A stretch of DNA of 64,000 nucleotides from Anaerofustis butyriciformans (GTDB taxonomy: Bacteria; Bacillota; Clostridia; Eubacteriales; Anaerofustaceae). The position numbers and the translations under genes are program-made. The DNA is taken from the NCBI RefSeq assembly GCF_036289385.1, contig NZ_JAYFFH010000004.1, positions 1-64,000 on the forward strand, in the 5' to 3' direction. This document shows, one piece after another, positions 54,519-63,046 of the stretch (position 1 is its first letter; every line of letters begins with the position of its first letter). The notes under the pieces are model-generated. The model had not been told where the DNA came from and did no database searches. It saw only the letters and a list, made by a program, of their open reading frames with translations.

Positions 54519-55223
54519 TTAATCGCTGTAGAATTCTTCTTGTGTTTCTATGCAATATGCCGCCAACTTTCCTCCATATACACAACCGCAATCTATTGCA
54601 ATATGTCCATTTTGCTTATATATATGAGGTTTGCTGTCATCATTAATTAACATAGTCGGAGTATGTCCACTTATAAAAAAAGTATTTTTATCTTCAAGAT
54701 ATCTTTTTGAATAGTCACTTCTTCCTTCTATATAATCAAATATTTCATATTCACCGATTTCTTTATCTTTATCAAAATTTTCAAGTCCGGCATGAGTAAG
54801 AATATAATGTTTATTGTCATGATATATTTCTTCATATAAACTTGCATTTTCTATATAATCAGCCAATGCTATCTTTTCTTCTTTACTCATCTTTTTAAAT
54901 TCATTCATTGTTATTTTCCCGCCGCTTTCGCTCCATGCAAAATATAAATCAATATCGGCAGAAGATAAATTTTTCTTATCTTTATCTTTTAAATCATTGT
55001 CAAATTTTTTTATCATTTCATAAAAAAGAAAATCATGATTTCCTAGAAGATAAACAACATTTTTCCTATTCATTATATCTTTAAATACATCCATTGGTTT
55101 TGGTCCTCTGTCCACTACATCACCTAAAATATATAATATATCTTTGTCTTTCAAGTTTATTTTATTAATTAAATCCATGTACTCATCATAACAACCATGT
55201 ATATCACTTATTATATATCTCAT
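54519..55223 (-). CDS. Metallophosphoesterase (PrpA-like)
   Basis: A 234-residue calcineurin-type phosphatase. SDIHGCYDE, LGDVVDRGPKP and LLGNHDFLF give the metal-binding motifs, ILTHAGLENF and FISGHTPT the later His residues. It resembles bacterial Ser/Thr protein phosphatases and Ap4A hydrolases; the substrate cannot be separated by sequence alone. Monocistronic. Confidence 0.9.
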   Translation of the reverse strand: MRYIISDIHGCYDEYMDLINKINLKDKDILYILGDVVDRGPKPMDVFKDIMNRKNVVYLLGNHDFLFYEMIKKFDNDLKDKDKKNLSSADIDLYFAWSESGGKITMNEFKKMSKEEKIALADYIENASLYEEIYHDNKHYILTHAGLENFDKDKEIGEYEIFDYIEGRSDYSKRYLEDKNTFFISGHTPTMLINDDSKPHIYKQNGHIAIDCGCVYGGKLAAYCIETQEEFYSD

Positions 55224-55309
55224 AAAAACCCTCTGATTTTATTTTATATAGTAATTTTATCATAAAATATAAATTTATAATGTTTTATAATATTAATTTT
55301 TTTTAATAA

Positions 55310-55336
55310 AAAAACACCCTTAATAAAGGGTGTTTT
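55310..55336 (-). terminator. Terminator of groES-groEL
   Basis: AAACACCCTT and AAGGGTGTTT pair around AATA, with a T-run. Confidence 0.9.
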
Positions 55337-55354
55337 AATTTCGCTTCACTTAAA

Positions 55355-56968
55355 TTACATCATTGGAGGTGTCATTTGAGGAGCGTTGTCTTCTGATTTA
55401 ATATCAGCAACACTAGCTTCTGTTGTAAGGAACATAGCACTTACACTTGCAGCATTTTGCATCGCTGATCTTGTTACTTTAGTTGGGTCTACGATACCTG
55501 CTTCAACCATGTCTTTGTATTCAAAGTTAAATGCATCGAAACCTTTACCTTTTTCTTCATTTAATAATTTATCAACTACTACGCTACCTTCAACACCGGC
55601 ATTGTAAGCAATTTGTCTAAGTGGAGCTTCAACAGCTTTTCTGATAATTGCAGCACCTGTTTTTTCATCTCCTTCTAGAGAGTTTACAAGTTCGTCTAAT
55701 GCTGGAATTGTAGAAATCATTGCGCTACCACCACCAGGAACGATACCTTCTTCTACAGCTGCTCTTGTAGCATTAAGAGCATCTTCGATTCTGTATTTCT
55801 TTTCTTTCATTTCTGTTTCTGTTGCAGCACCTACTTGAATTACTGCTACACCGCCAGAAAGTTTAGCAAGTCTTTCTTGTAATTTTTCTTTGTCATATTC
55901 TGAAGTTGTTTCAGGAATTTGAGCTTTAATTTGATTTCTTCTGTCTTCGATTTTTTCTGGATCACCATGACCTTCAACGATGATTGTGTTTTCTTTGTCA
56001 ACTCTGATTTGTGTTGCTCTACCAAGCATATCAAGAGTTGTAGATTTAAGATCCATACCTAAATCATCACTTATTACTGTACCACCTGTTAAAATTGCTA
56101 AATCGTCAAGCATAGCTTTTCTTCTATCACCAAATCCAGGAGCTTTTACTGCTACACAGTTAATTACGCCTCTAAGTTTATTTACAATTAATGTAGAAAG
56201 AGCTTCGCCTTCGATATCATCAGCAATGATAAGTAAGTTACCTGCAGCTTGTTGTAATTCTGTTAATAAAGGTAAGATTTCTTGCATATTAGTGATTTTT
56301 TTATCTGTTAATAAGATGTATGGTTTGTCATATACACATTCCATTTTTTCTACATCTGTTGCCATGTATGCTGATAAATAACCTCTGTCAAATTGCATAC
56401 CTTCTGTGAATTCAAGTTCAACTTTCATTGACTTTCCTTCTTCGATTGTAATAACACCGTCATTACCAACTTTTTCCATAGCTTCTGAAATAAGTTCACC
56501 TACTGTTTCATCAGCTGAAGAAATAGCTGCTACTTGAGCAATAGCTTTTTTACCTTCAACAGGTTTAGAAATTTTCTTAAGTTCTTCAACGAATTTATCT
56601 ACTGCTTTTTCGATACCTTTTTTAAGTACCATTGGGTTTGCTCCTGCTGCAACGTTTTTAAGACCCTCGTTAATGATTGATTGTGCAAGAACAGTTGCTG
56701 TTGTTGTACCATCTCCTGCTGCATCATTTGTGTTTGTTGCAACTTCTTTTACAAGTTGTGCACCCATGTTTTCAAAGTTATCTTCAAGTTCAATTTCTCT
56801 TGCAATTGTTACACCATCATTTGTAATGATTGGAGAACCAAAGCTTTTACCAAGAACAACATTTCTTCCTCTTGGTCCTAATGTTACTTTAACTGTATCA
56901 GCTAATTTATCAACTCCGGCTTTTAAACCTTCTCTTGCTTCAATTCCGTATTTAATTTCTTTTGCCAT
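55355..56968 (-). CDS. groL: Chaperonin GroEL
   Basis: The 537-residue 60-kDa chaperonin. KVTLGPRGRNVVLGKSFGSP, DAAGDGTTTATVLAQSI and AAVEEGIVPGGG are hallmark segments. The C-terminus ends MTPPMM instead of the GGM repeats common in other bacteria. It is 36 bases downstream of groES. Confidence 0.97.
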   Translation of the reverse strand: MAKEIKYGIEAREGLKAGVDKLADTVKVTLGPRGRNVVLGKSFGSPIITNDGVTIAREIELEDNFENMGAQLVKEVATNTNDAAGDGTTTATVLAQSIINEGLKNVAAGANPMVLKKGIEKAVDKFVEELKKISKPVEGKKAIAQVAAISSADETVGELISEAMEKVGNDGVITIEEGKSMKVELEFTEGMQFDRGYLSAYMATDVEKMECVYDKPYILLTDKKITNMQEILPLLTELQQAAGNLLIIADDIEGEALSTLIVNKLRGVINCVAVKAPGFGDRRKAMLDDLAILTGGTVISDDLGMDLKSTTLDMLGRATQIRVDKENTIIVEGHGDPEKIEDRRNQIKAQIPETTSEYDKEKLQERLAKLSGGVAVIQVGAATETEMKEKKYRIEDALNATRAAVEEGIVPGGGSAMISTIPALDELVNSLEGDEKTGAAIIRKAVEAPLRQIAYNAGVEGSVVVDKLLNEEKGKGFDAFNFEYKDMVEAGIVDPTKVTRSAMQNAASVSAMFLTTEASVADIKSEDNAPQMTPPMM

Positions 56969-57004
56969 TTTATATCACCTTTCCTTATCTACTAATTATT
57001 AAAA

Positions 57005-57289
57005 TTATTTAACAATAGCTAAAATATCGTTTTGTCTTAAAATAAGATATTCTTCGCCTTCTAATTTTACTTCTGAGCCTGCATATTTTGAATAAATAAC
57101 AGTATCGCCTTCTTTTACATCTAAAGCAACTTTTTTACCATCTACGATTTCACCTGTACCAACAGCGATTACTTCACCCATAACAGGTTTTTCTTTTGCT
57201 GTATCAGGTAAAATGATACCTGTTGCTGTTTTATTTTCTTCTTCTTTTACTTTTATTACGACTTTGTCGCCAAGTGGCTGTAATTTCAT
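57005..57289 (-). CDS. groS: Co-chaperonin GroES
   Basis: The 94-residue 10-kDa lid of GroEL. MKLQPLGDKVVIKVKEEENK, the mobile loop TATGIILPDTAKEKP, and the C-terminal EGEEYLILRQNDILAIVK are all typical. First gene of the operon, with CIRCE 53 bases upstream. Confidence 0.96.
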   Translation of the reverse strand: MKLQPLGDKVVIKVKEEENKTATGIILPDTAKEKPVMGEVIAVGTGEIVDGKKVALDVKEGDTVIYSKYAGSEVKLEGEEYLILRQNDILAIVK

Positions 57290-57341
57290 GATTAACTCAC
57301 GCCTCCTAAAATATATTTTATATTAGTTATAATCAATCTCG

Positions 57342-57368
57342 TTAGCACTCCTCTTTCCTGAGTGCTAA
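57342..57368 (-). promoter_or_regulatory. CIRCE element (HrcA operator)
   Basis: TTAGCACTC, nine bases, GAGTGCTAA: a perfect match to the consensus. It lies between the groES promoter and its coding start, so HrcA represses the operon in the absence of heat or misfolded protein. Confidence 0.97.
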
Positions 57369-57372
57369 TAGT

Positions 57373-57400
57373 ATTTTAGCACACTTATATATATTGTCAA
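57373..57400 (-). promoter_or_regulatory. groES-groEL promoter
   Basis: On the minus strand TTGACA and TAAAAT are 16 bases apart, directly upstream of CIRCE. Confidence 0.75.
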
Positions 57401-57478
57401 TAGTATTTATGAAAAAAATTAATTATCTTTTAAAATTTTTCTCTAATTTCATGTTAAAGATAATTATGTTAAATAAAA

Positions 57479-57506
57479 AGAACCGAGAAATTAAAATTCT
57501 CTCGGC
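57479..57506 (-). terminator. Terminator of alr
   Basis: CCGAGA and TCTCGG stems with a T-rich tail on the minus strand; overlaps the 3' end of alr. Confidence 0.7.
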
Positions 57507-58618
57507 TCTGAATTTAAAATATATTCTCTTTTTACTCTTTTGTTTATACAACATAAAAGCTCATAAGGAATTGTTTCACATATTTTAGCTAAATCTGAAA
57601 CGCTTATATTTTCTCCGAATATTTCAACGCTATCTCCTATGTTTATGTCTGCATCCATAGGAATTTCAAGCATTGTCATATCCATACAAACATTTCCTAT
57701 TACATTACATTCATATTTGCCATTAACAAGAACCTTTCCTTTATTGGAAAGCTTTCTGTTATATCCGTCTGCATACCCTACACACATTACGGCAACTCTT
57801 GTTTTTTTATCAGCTGTAAAAGTTCTTCCATAACCTATGGTTTCTCCTTTTTCCACTGTAAAAATATTGCTTATGCTTGTGTGGAAAGACATAACAGGTT
57901 TATATGGATTAACCTCGGGTTTAATCTCTGAAGGATAAATTCCATAAAGAACAATACCAGCTCTTACACCATCAAGATAATATTCATCTAAATCTGTTAT
58001 TGCGGCAGAATTTGCTATGTGTTTTATCTTTATGTCAAAACCGTATTCTTTAGCTTTATTTATTGCATATTCAAATATTTCATATTGCATTTTGCTATAA
58101 GTTTTATCAACTTCGTCACTTGTTGCAAAATGAGAAAAAATTCCTTCAAATTCAAGATTTTTAAGCTCCTTTAAAGCGGCAAAAGCACTGTCAATTTCAT
58201 GTTTTTTAAATCCAAGTCTGTTCATACCTGTATTAATTTTAATATGTACTCTTGCTTTTGTATTGTTTTTTAAAGCTTCTTCATTTAATTTCTTTGCAAA
58301 ATCAATATTGTATATTGCAGGAATAATATTATTTTCTAAAATTTTATTAATCTTTCTATCCGGAACATAACCAAGGATTAATATATCACTGTCAATACCA
58401 TATTCTCTTAGACACATAGCTTCATACACACTGGAAACAGCAAATAAATCAGCTCCTTCTTCCATTAGAACTTTTGCACATATTTCTGCACCGTGTCCGT
58501 ATGCATCAGCTTTAATTACAGGTATTACTTTTTTATCTCCAACTTTATTTTTTATTACTCTGTAATTATTAATTAAATTATCTAAATTTATCTTTACACC
58601 CGTTTGAAATCTTTCCAT
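57491..58618 (-). CDS. alr: Alanine racemase
   Basis: A PLP-dependent racemase making D-alanine for peptidoglycan. The PLP Lys is in VIPVIKADAYGHGA, KINTGMNRLGF and HIANSAAI follow, and the catalytic Tyr is in GETIGYGRTF. CVGYADGYNRKLSNKGKVLVNG and GNVCMDMTM complete the C-terminal domain. The ATG at 58618 is preceded by GGAG; a TTG two codons earlier is less likely. The region upstream holds the DnaA-box cluster. Confidence 0.95.
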   Translation of the reverse strand: MERFQTGVKINLDNLINNYRVIKNKVGDKKVIPVIKADAYGHGAEICAKVLMEEGADLFAVSSVYEAMCLREYGIDSDILILGYVPDRKINKILENNIIPAIYNIDFAKKLNEEALKNNTKARVHIKINTGMNRLGFKKHEIDSAFAALKELKNLEFEGIFSHFATSDEVDKTYSKMQYEIFEYAINKAKEYGFDIKIKHIANSAAITDLDEYYLDGVRAGIVLYGIYPSEIKPEVNPYKPVMSFHTSISNIFTVEKGETIGYGRTFTADKKTRVAVMCVGYADGYNRKLSNKGKVLVNGKYECNVIGNVCMDMTMLEIPMDADINIGDSVEIFGENISVSDLAKICETIPYELLCCINKRVKREYILNSEPREF

Positions 58619-58695
58619 TTTCAAATTACTCCATAATATTCATTTTTTGATAAAATTTTACAAAATATAATGAATTTGTTATCTTTTCTACAAAT

Positions 58696-58856
58696 TTATA
58701 CACATATCAACAGACTTATCCACAGTTTTCCACAATTATTCACATTTAAAAGTACTTATTTTAAGGGATTTTGTCTATTTTATACACATGAATTATCAAC
58801 AATTTTATTATATTTTACATTGATGATGTTTAAAAATCCACAAAAAATGTTGATAA
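58696..58856. other. Cluster of DnaA boxes in the alr-tsaD gap
   Basis: Four exact TTATNCACA boxes lie at 58696, 58716, 58736 and 58780. One-mismatch copies lie at 58726 (TTTTCCACA), 58793 (TTATCAACA) and, inverted, 58848. The boxes at 58716, 58726 and 58736 are spaced exactly 10 bp, so on one face of the helix. The surroundings are very AT-rich. No dnaA, dnaN or rpmH is near, and genes on both sides run the same way, so a DnaA-binding regulatory cluster is at least as likely as an origin. Confidence 0.7.
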
Positions 58857-58892
58857 TTTTTATTACATTTTTATTAACTTATTAATTGTATA

Positions 58893-59897
58893 TTACAATT
58901 TTAAGTCAGGATTTGCATTTAAAATCAGACTGTCTTTTTTGTTATTTATATAATTAAAATATCCACTACATCCAATCATTGCAGCATTGTCCGTACAATA
59001 AACTTTATCAGGAATAAATAATTTTATCCCCTCTTCTTCACAACGTTTTTTTAGTTCATTTCTTAGCATATCGTTACAAAGAACACCTCCACCGACACAA
59101 AGAGTCTTCATGTTTTCTTTTTTCAGTGCTAACATTGTTTTATTTACTATTGTATCTACAACACATCTGTTAAAACTTGCACAAACATTATCTATGTTAA
59201 TCTCTTCGTTTTTCATTTTCTTACTATTTAAATAGTTAAGCACAGCACTCTTTAGCCCACTAAAACTAAAATCAAGATTATCCTTACCCATCATAACAAT
59301 AGGAAAATCAATGCTGTGTTCATCCCCTTCTTTTGCATGCTTATCTATTTGAACTCCTCCCGGATAAGAAAGTCCAAGACTTCTTGCGACCTTATCAAAT
59401 GCTTCTCCTGCAGCATCATCTTTAGTAGAACCAAGAAGTTCAAAATCAGTATAGCTATTAACCTTTGTTATATTTGTATGTCCTCCGCTTGCCGTTAAAC
59501 ATACAAAAGGAGGTTTTGCTCCCATAAGAAAACTTGCGCTTATATGCCCTGCCATATGGTTTACACCAACTAAGTCTTTATTTAAACTAAAAGCAAGAGC
59601 TTTTGCATAAGATAAACCTATAAGTAAAGCTCCAACAAGCCCTGGTCCTGTGGTAACGCTTATAAAATCAATATCATCAAAAGTTACATCTGCATCTGAT
59701 AGTGCTTTATCTACAACACTTGAAATCTTCATTAAATGATTTCTAGATGCAATTTCCGGAACAACCCCTCCGTAAACTTTATGAATATCAATTTGTGTAT
59801 GAATTACGTTTGACCTAACTTTTATACCGTCTTCAACAACTGCAACACTTGTTTCGTCACAGGAAGTTTCAATCGCTAAAGTTAAAATACTACTCAT
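58893..59897 (-). CDS. tsaD: tRNA t6A threonylcarbamoyltransferase TsaD
   Basis: A 334-residue ASKHA-fold protein that transfers threonylcarbamoyl to A37 of ANN-decoding tRNAs. AIETSCDETSVAVVEDG, NHMAGHISASFL (metal His), TASGGHTNI, KVARSLGLSYPGG and VGGGVLCNDMLR are typical. Its start overlaps the end of the membrane-protein gene by 8 bases. Confidence 0.96.
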   Translation of the reverse strand: MSSILTLAIETSCDETSVAVVEDGIKVRSNVIHTQIDIHKVYGGVVPEIASRNHLMKISSVVDKALSDADVTFDDIDFISVTTGPGLVGALLIGLSYAKALAFSLNKDLVGVNHMAGHISASFLMGAKPPFVCLTASGGHTNITKVNSYTDFELLGSTKDDAAGEAFDKVARSLGLSYPGGVQIDKHAKEGDEHSIDFPIVMMGKDNLDFSFSGLKSAVLNYLNSKKMKNEEINIDNVCASFNRCVVDTIVNKTMLALKKENMKTLCVGGGVLCNDMLRNELKKRCEEEGIKLFIPDKVYCTDNAAMIGCSGYFNYINNKKDSLILNANPDLKL

Positions 59898-61290
59898 CTT
59901 CTTTATCCTCTTTTTTATTTATATCTTCAGTTTCTTCTTGTTTTTCATTATCATCATTTTCTTTTAGAGTTTCTTCTCTTTTTCTCATTGCTTCTTCAAA
60001 TTTTCTGCTTTTCATTTGTTCAAATTTTTGTTTTGTTCTGATTATATCTTCTCTGCTGTCATTAATACTCATTAGTGTTATATATTCTGTTTTTTCCCTT
60101 TTCATTTGGAAACGCAAATATAGTGAAACAAGCATTACAATGCTTCCTATTCCTATTAAATTAAATACAAATATAATAAGTGAACTTAATATACCTATAG
60201 ACAAAAATTCCAATGCAAGCAGAATAAATACACCAGTAAGCATTTTACTAGATAATTTTTGACCTTTTACAAAAAGTCCGCCAATAACAAGAGCAGTTGG
60301 AATAGTTGCAATATAAGTTAAGTTAAAATATAAACTTAACAAATGAAGCGCAACAGGAATGCCGACAACTGTCATTATCAATATAAACATAAGAGGAGTT
60401 ATTACAAGCATTGTAAGAGCTCCCATGCTTAAACATTTTAAAATATTTCTTCTTGCAAATATCTCTACTTTTAAAGCACTTATAGGGAATAATTTTATAA
60501 GAATTAAGCCTATGATTAAAATTGTTATCTTGCTTAAATTATTATAATATCCAAGAAAATCTGCAAACACACTGCTATCAGAAGTCGTAATGCTTTGAGG
60601 AATATTAAGACCTAAATCTTTTTTTTCTACTCCTCCTTTTATCTTGCTTTCTTTTGTCTTAACTATAGGATTTTCACTTTCATATATAAGTTTACCTTCT
60701 ATCTCAGCTTCTTTTCCTATTACAAGTTCATTACATCCAACCTTAACATCACCATTTATTTTACTGTTAATTGTTACGCTATCCCCGACAATAAAAACAT
60801 CTCCGTTAACAGTTCCTTTTAAAAGAACATCATCCACAAATACATTTACATCTTCTTTTATAGATGTTTTTTCGTTTGTAATTAATTTATCTCCATATAC
60901 AATTAAATCACCGTTTATTGTAGCATTATTTAGATATAAATTATTATAAAAACCTATTAAATCTTTATTGATTGTACCTGTAGAATTAAATTCAGGTGAA
61001 AATGATATAACACTTCCATCAATGTATCCCTTATTTTCCATATTGCTTGTAAGTGCTATTACATTGCCGTTTATCTTTCCTTCATTTACTATATTTGTAT
61101 AAACTCCCATAAAAATGGATTTATCATATGTATCTTTTTTATTTAATGAAAAAAAGGTTCCTGTTGTATTTGTTTTTATTTCTTCTGCCTCATCAGTTTT
61201 TGATGCAGCAAGAATAAATGAAGGCACCATACAAAGCACCAATATAATTAATATAAAAATATTTATCTTATTCTTAAATTTTTTTGTCAT
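59890..61290 (-). CDS. Membrane protein with bactofilin-like polymer-forming domain
   Basis: A 466-residue protein. After a signal/anchor segment (IFILIILVLCMVPSFILA), residues ~40-215 form right-handed beta-helix-like repeats (INGNVIALTSNMENKGYIDGSVIS, ATINGDLIVYGD, GTVNGDVFIVGD, INGDVKVG), the bactofilin/DUF583 pattern. Then about five membrane helices (residues ~255-400) and a charged Lys/Glu-rich coiled tail to the end follow. It is probably a membrane-bound scaffold. It splits the otherwise usual tsaE-tsaB-rimI-tsaD order. Confidence 0.72.
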   Translation of the reverse strand: MTKKFKNKINIFILIILVLCMVPSFILAASKTDEAEEIKTNTTGTFFSLNKKDTYDKSIFMGVYTNIVNEGKINGNVIALTSNMENKGYIDGSVISFSPEFNSTGTINKDLIGFYNNLYLNNATINGDLIVYGDKLITNEKTSIKEDVNVFVDDVLLKGTVNGDVFIVGDSVTINSKINGDVKVGCNELVIGKEAEIEGKLIYESENPIVKTKESKIKGGVEKKDLGLNIPQSITTSDSSVFADFLGYYNNLSKITILIIGLILIKLFPISALKVEIFARRNILKCLSMGALTMLVITPLMFILIMTVVGIPVALHLLSLYFNLTYIATIPTALVIGGLFVKGQKLSSKMLTGVFILLALEFLSIGILSSLIIFVFNLIGIGSIVMLVSLYLRFQMKREKTEYITLMSINDSREDIIRTKQKFEQMKSRKFEEAMRKREETLKENDDNEKQEETEDINKKEDKEDE

Positions 61291-61305
61291 TATATCTCCC
61301 CAAAA

Positions 61306-61749
61306 TTATTCTTCAAATCGCCACATTATATAAGCATCTTCATGATTATCCGCATAATAATTTTTTCTTTTTCCGTAAATTTTAAATCCAACACTTTCAT
61401 ATAAATTTATTGCAGGATCATTAGACTCCCTAACTTCCAAAGTCATTTCTTTAATACCTTTTTTTAATGCGTGCTTTATAAGGATAAGCAAAAGGTCCTT
61501 CCCATACCCTTTTCCTCTTCTATTTTCCTTTATGCCCATTGTCGTAATATGCCCTTGCCCGACAATATCCTGATAACCTCCAAAAGCTATAAGCTCATCT
61601 TTATCATAAAAAACTATATAATAACTTTTATAGTTTATTAGCTCTGAAAAAATAGAATTATCAGACCATGGATTTGCAAAACATCCTTTTTCAAATTCAA
61701 TTATATCTTCAATATCGGTAATCACCGCTTCTCTTACCAAAATACTCAT
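61306..61749 (-). CDS. rimI: Ribosomal-protein-alanine N-acetyltransferase RimI
   Basis: A 147-residue GNAT acetyltransferase. GHITTMGIKENRRGKGYGKDLLLILI carries the acetyl-CoA loop (RRGKGYG), and LEVRESNDPAINLYESVGFKIYGKRKNYY is the RimI C-terminal signature. It lies 2 bases after tsaB, the usual neighbour. Target is probably ribosomal protein S18. Confidence 0.92.
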   Translation of the reverse strand: MSILVREAVITDIEDIIEFEKGCFANPWSDNSIFSELINYKSYYIVFYDKDELIAFGGYQDIVGQGHITTMGIKENRRGKGYGKDLLLILIKHALKKGIKEMTLEVRESNDPAINLYESVGFKIYGKRKNYYADNHEDAYIMWRFEE

Positions 61750-61751
61750 AT

Positions 61752-62462
61752 TTACACTCTTTTATTCTTTTCTAATCTTTGTTCTTCAGCTGCAGAAGGT
61801 CTTATATAATTCGGCAAGAAATTGTCATAACGGTAAATATTCTTATTTTCCTTTAAATGTTCTTTTGCTACTATCGCAACCCCGCTTGCCTTTGGAAGAT
61901 AATTATAAGTAGTGGCAAATATAGCTTTATCTTTAAGTTTTTCCTTAATTTTATCTTTATATTTTAGTATTCCGTCTCCAGCAAATAAAACCCTATCAAA
62001 TTCTTCTGCCTTTGAAATAACCTCTTCAATATTTTTTATTCCATCTTCATATTGAGCTGATAATTTAGAATCTTTTTCAATAAACATATTAAAATAAGTA
62101 TCATTTCTTTGTGCATCAAAAATAACAAAAATAACCTCATTTAGTCCTTTTACATTGTTTGCACAAGCTTCCAAAGAAGAAACAGAAATAATAGGCTTAT
62201 TTTTTGTTTGAGAAAATGCCTTAACTGTAGCTGCCGCTATTCTAAGTCCCGTAAAAGACCCAGGACCATTGCCTACAGCAAAATAATCAATATCATCAAT
62301 AGTAAGTCTTACGTCTTCAAGAAGATGTTTTATCATAGGAAGAAGTTTTTCAGAATGTTTAAGTTTATACGCAGTATATTCTTCTCCAAGTATTCTATCA
62401 TCTTCCCAAACGGCAACGCTTGCCGCAACCGTTGAAGTATCTATTGCAAGTATTCTACACAT
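61752..62462 (-). CDS. tsaB: t6A biosynthesis protein TsaB
   Basis: A 236-residue ASKHA-fold partner of TsaD. ILAIDTSTVAASVAVWEDD, YFAVGNGPGSFTGLRIAAATVK and KPIISVSSLEA are typical. The start at 62462 is set by GGAGG upstream; it overlaps the end of tsaE by 8 bases. Confidence 0.94.
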   Translation of the reverse strand: MCRILAIDTSTVAASVAVWEDDRILGEEYTAYKLKHSEKLLPMIKHLLEDVRLTIDDIDYFAVGNGPGSFTGLRIAAATVKAFSQTKNKPIISVSSLEACANNVKGLNEVIFVIFDAQRNDTYFNMFIEKDSKLSAQYEDGIKNIEEVISKAEEFDRVLFAGDGILKYKDKIKEKLKDKAIFATTYNYLPKASGVAIVAKEHLKENKNIYRYDNFLPNYIRPSAAEEQRLEKNKRV

Positions 62463-62922
62463 ACATTTCCTCCAATTTATATATAATATCTTTAGACTCT
62501 TCATCTAAAGCTTTTATATTTATATTTCTTTCATTAAAATCATTTGTTGATTTTTCTATATTTACAATAATACCGCTGTTATCAAGTTCATCCATTATCA
62601 TGTCTGCCCACTCAATTATCATTTTATTTTTTTTATAAATATCATAAAATCCTATATAATCAAGTTCGCTTATATCTTCAATTCTATAAGCATCCATATG
62701 ATAAAGAACATTATTTACATCTTTATATTCGTTTATTATGGTATAAGTTGGAGAAGAAAATTCTGATATTAATCCAAGACTATTAGCAATACCTTTACTA
62801 AGCTGAGTTTTACCGCTTGCCATTTCTCCAATCAAATAAACAGTCGTATTATCCTTTAAAAGTTTCCCTATATTTTCTCCAAGTTTCGTAGTTTCAATAT
62901 CATTTTTTGTTACTAAATTCAT
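62455..62922 (-). CDS. tsaE: t6A biosynthesis ATPase TsaE
   Basis: A 155-residue P-loop protein: Walker A GEMASGKTQLSKGIA, then FSSPTYTIINEY and HMDAYRIEDISELDYIGF. It powers the TsaBD cycle. First gene of the unit tsaE-tsaB-rimI-membrane protein-tsaD. Confidence 0.94.
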   Translation of the reverse strand: MNLVTKNDIETTKLGENIGKLLKDNTTVYLIGEMASGKTQLSKGIANSLGLISEFSSPTYTIINEYKDVNNVLYHMDAYRIEDISELDYIGFYDIYKKNKMIIEWADMIMDELDNSGIIVNIEKSTNDFNERNINIKALDEESKDIIYKLEEMYV

Positions 62923-63011
62923 AAACTTTTCCTATTCTATTTTAAACTTAAAGTATATTATATCAAAAAATAATATATTAATAAATATATAACGTATATT
63001 TCATAAATAAA

Positions 63012-63036
63012 AAAGAAGCGGTTAACCGCTTCTTTA
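63012..63036 (-). terminator. Terminator of the pyruvate carboxylase gene
   Basis: AAAGAAGCGGTT and AACCGCTTCTTT form a 12-bp palindromic stem with an A/T-rich tail. Confidence 0.85.
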
Positions 63037-63046
63037 AATTGATATT

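Noticed and set aside
58696..58856. Calling this oriC outright
   Set aside because: No dnaA, dnaN, rpmH or gyrB nearby, and genes on both sides run on the minus strand, unlike the divergence expected at an origin.
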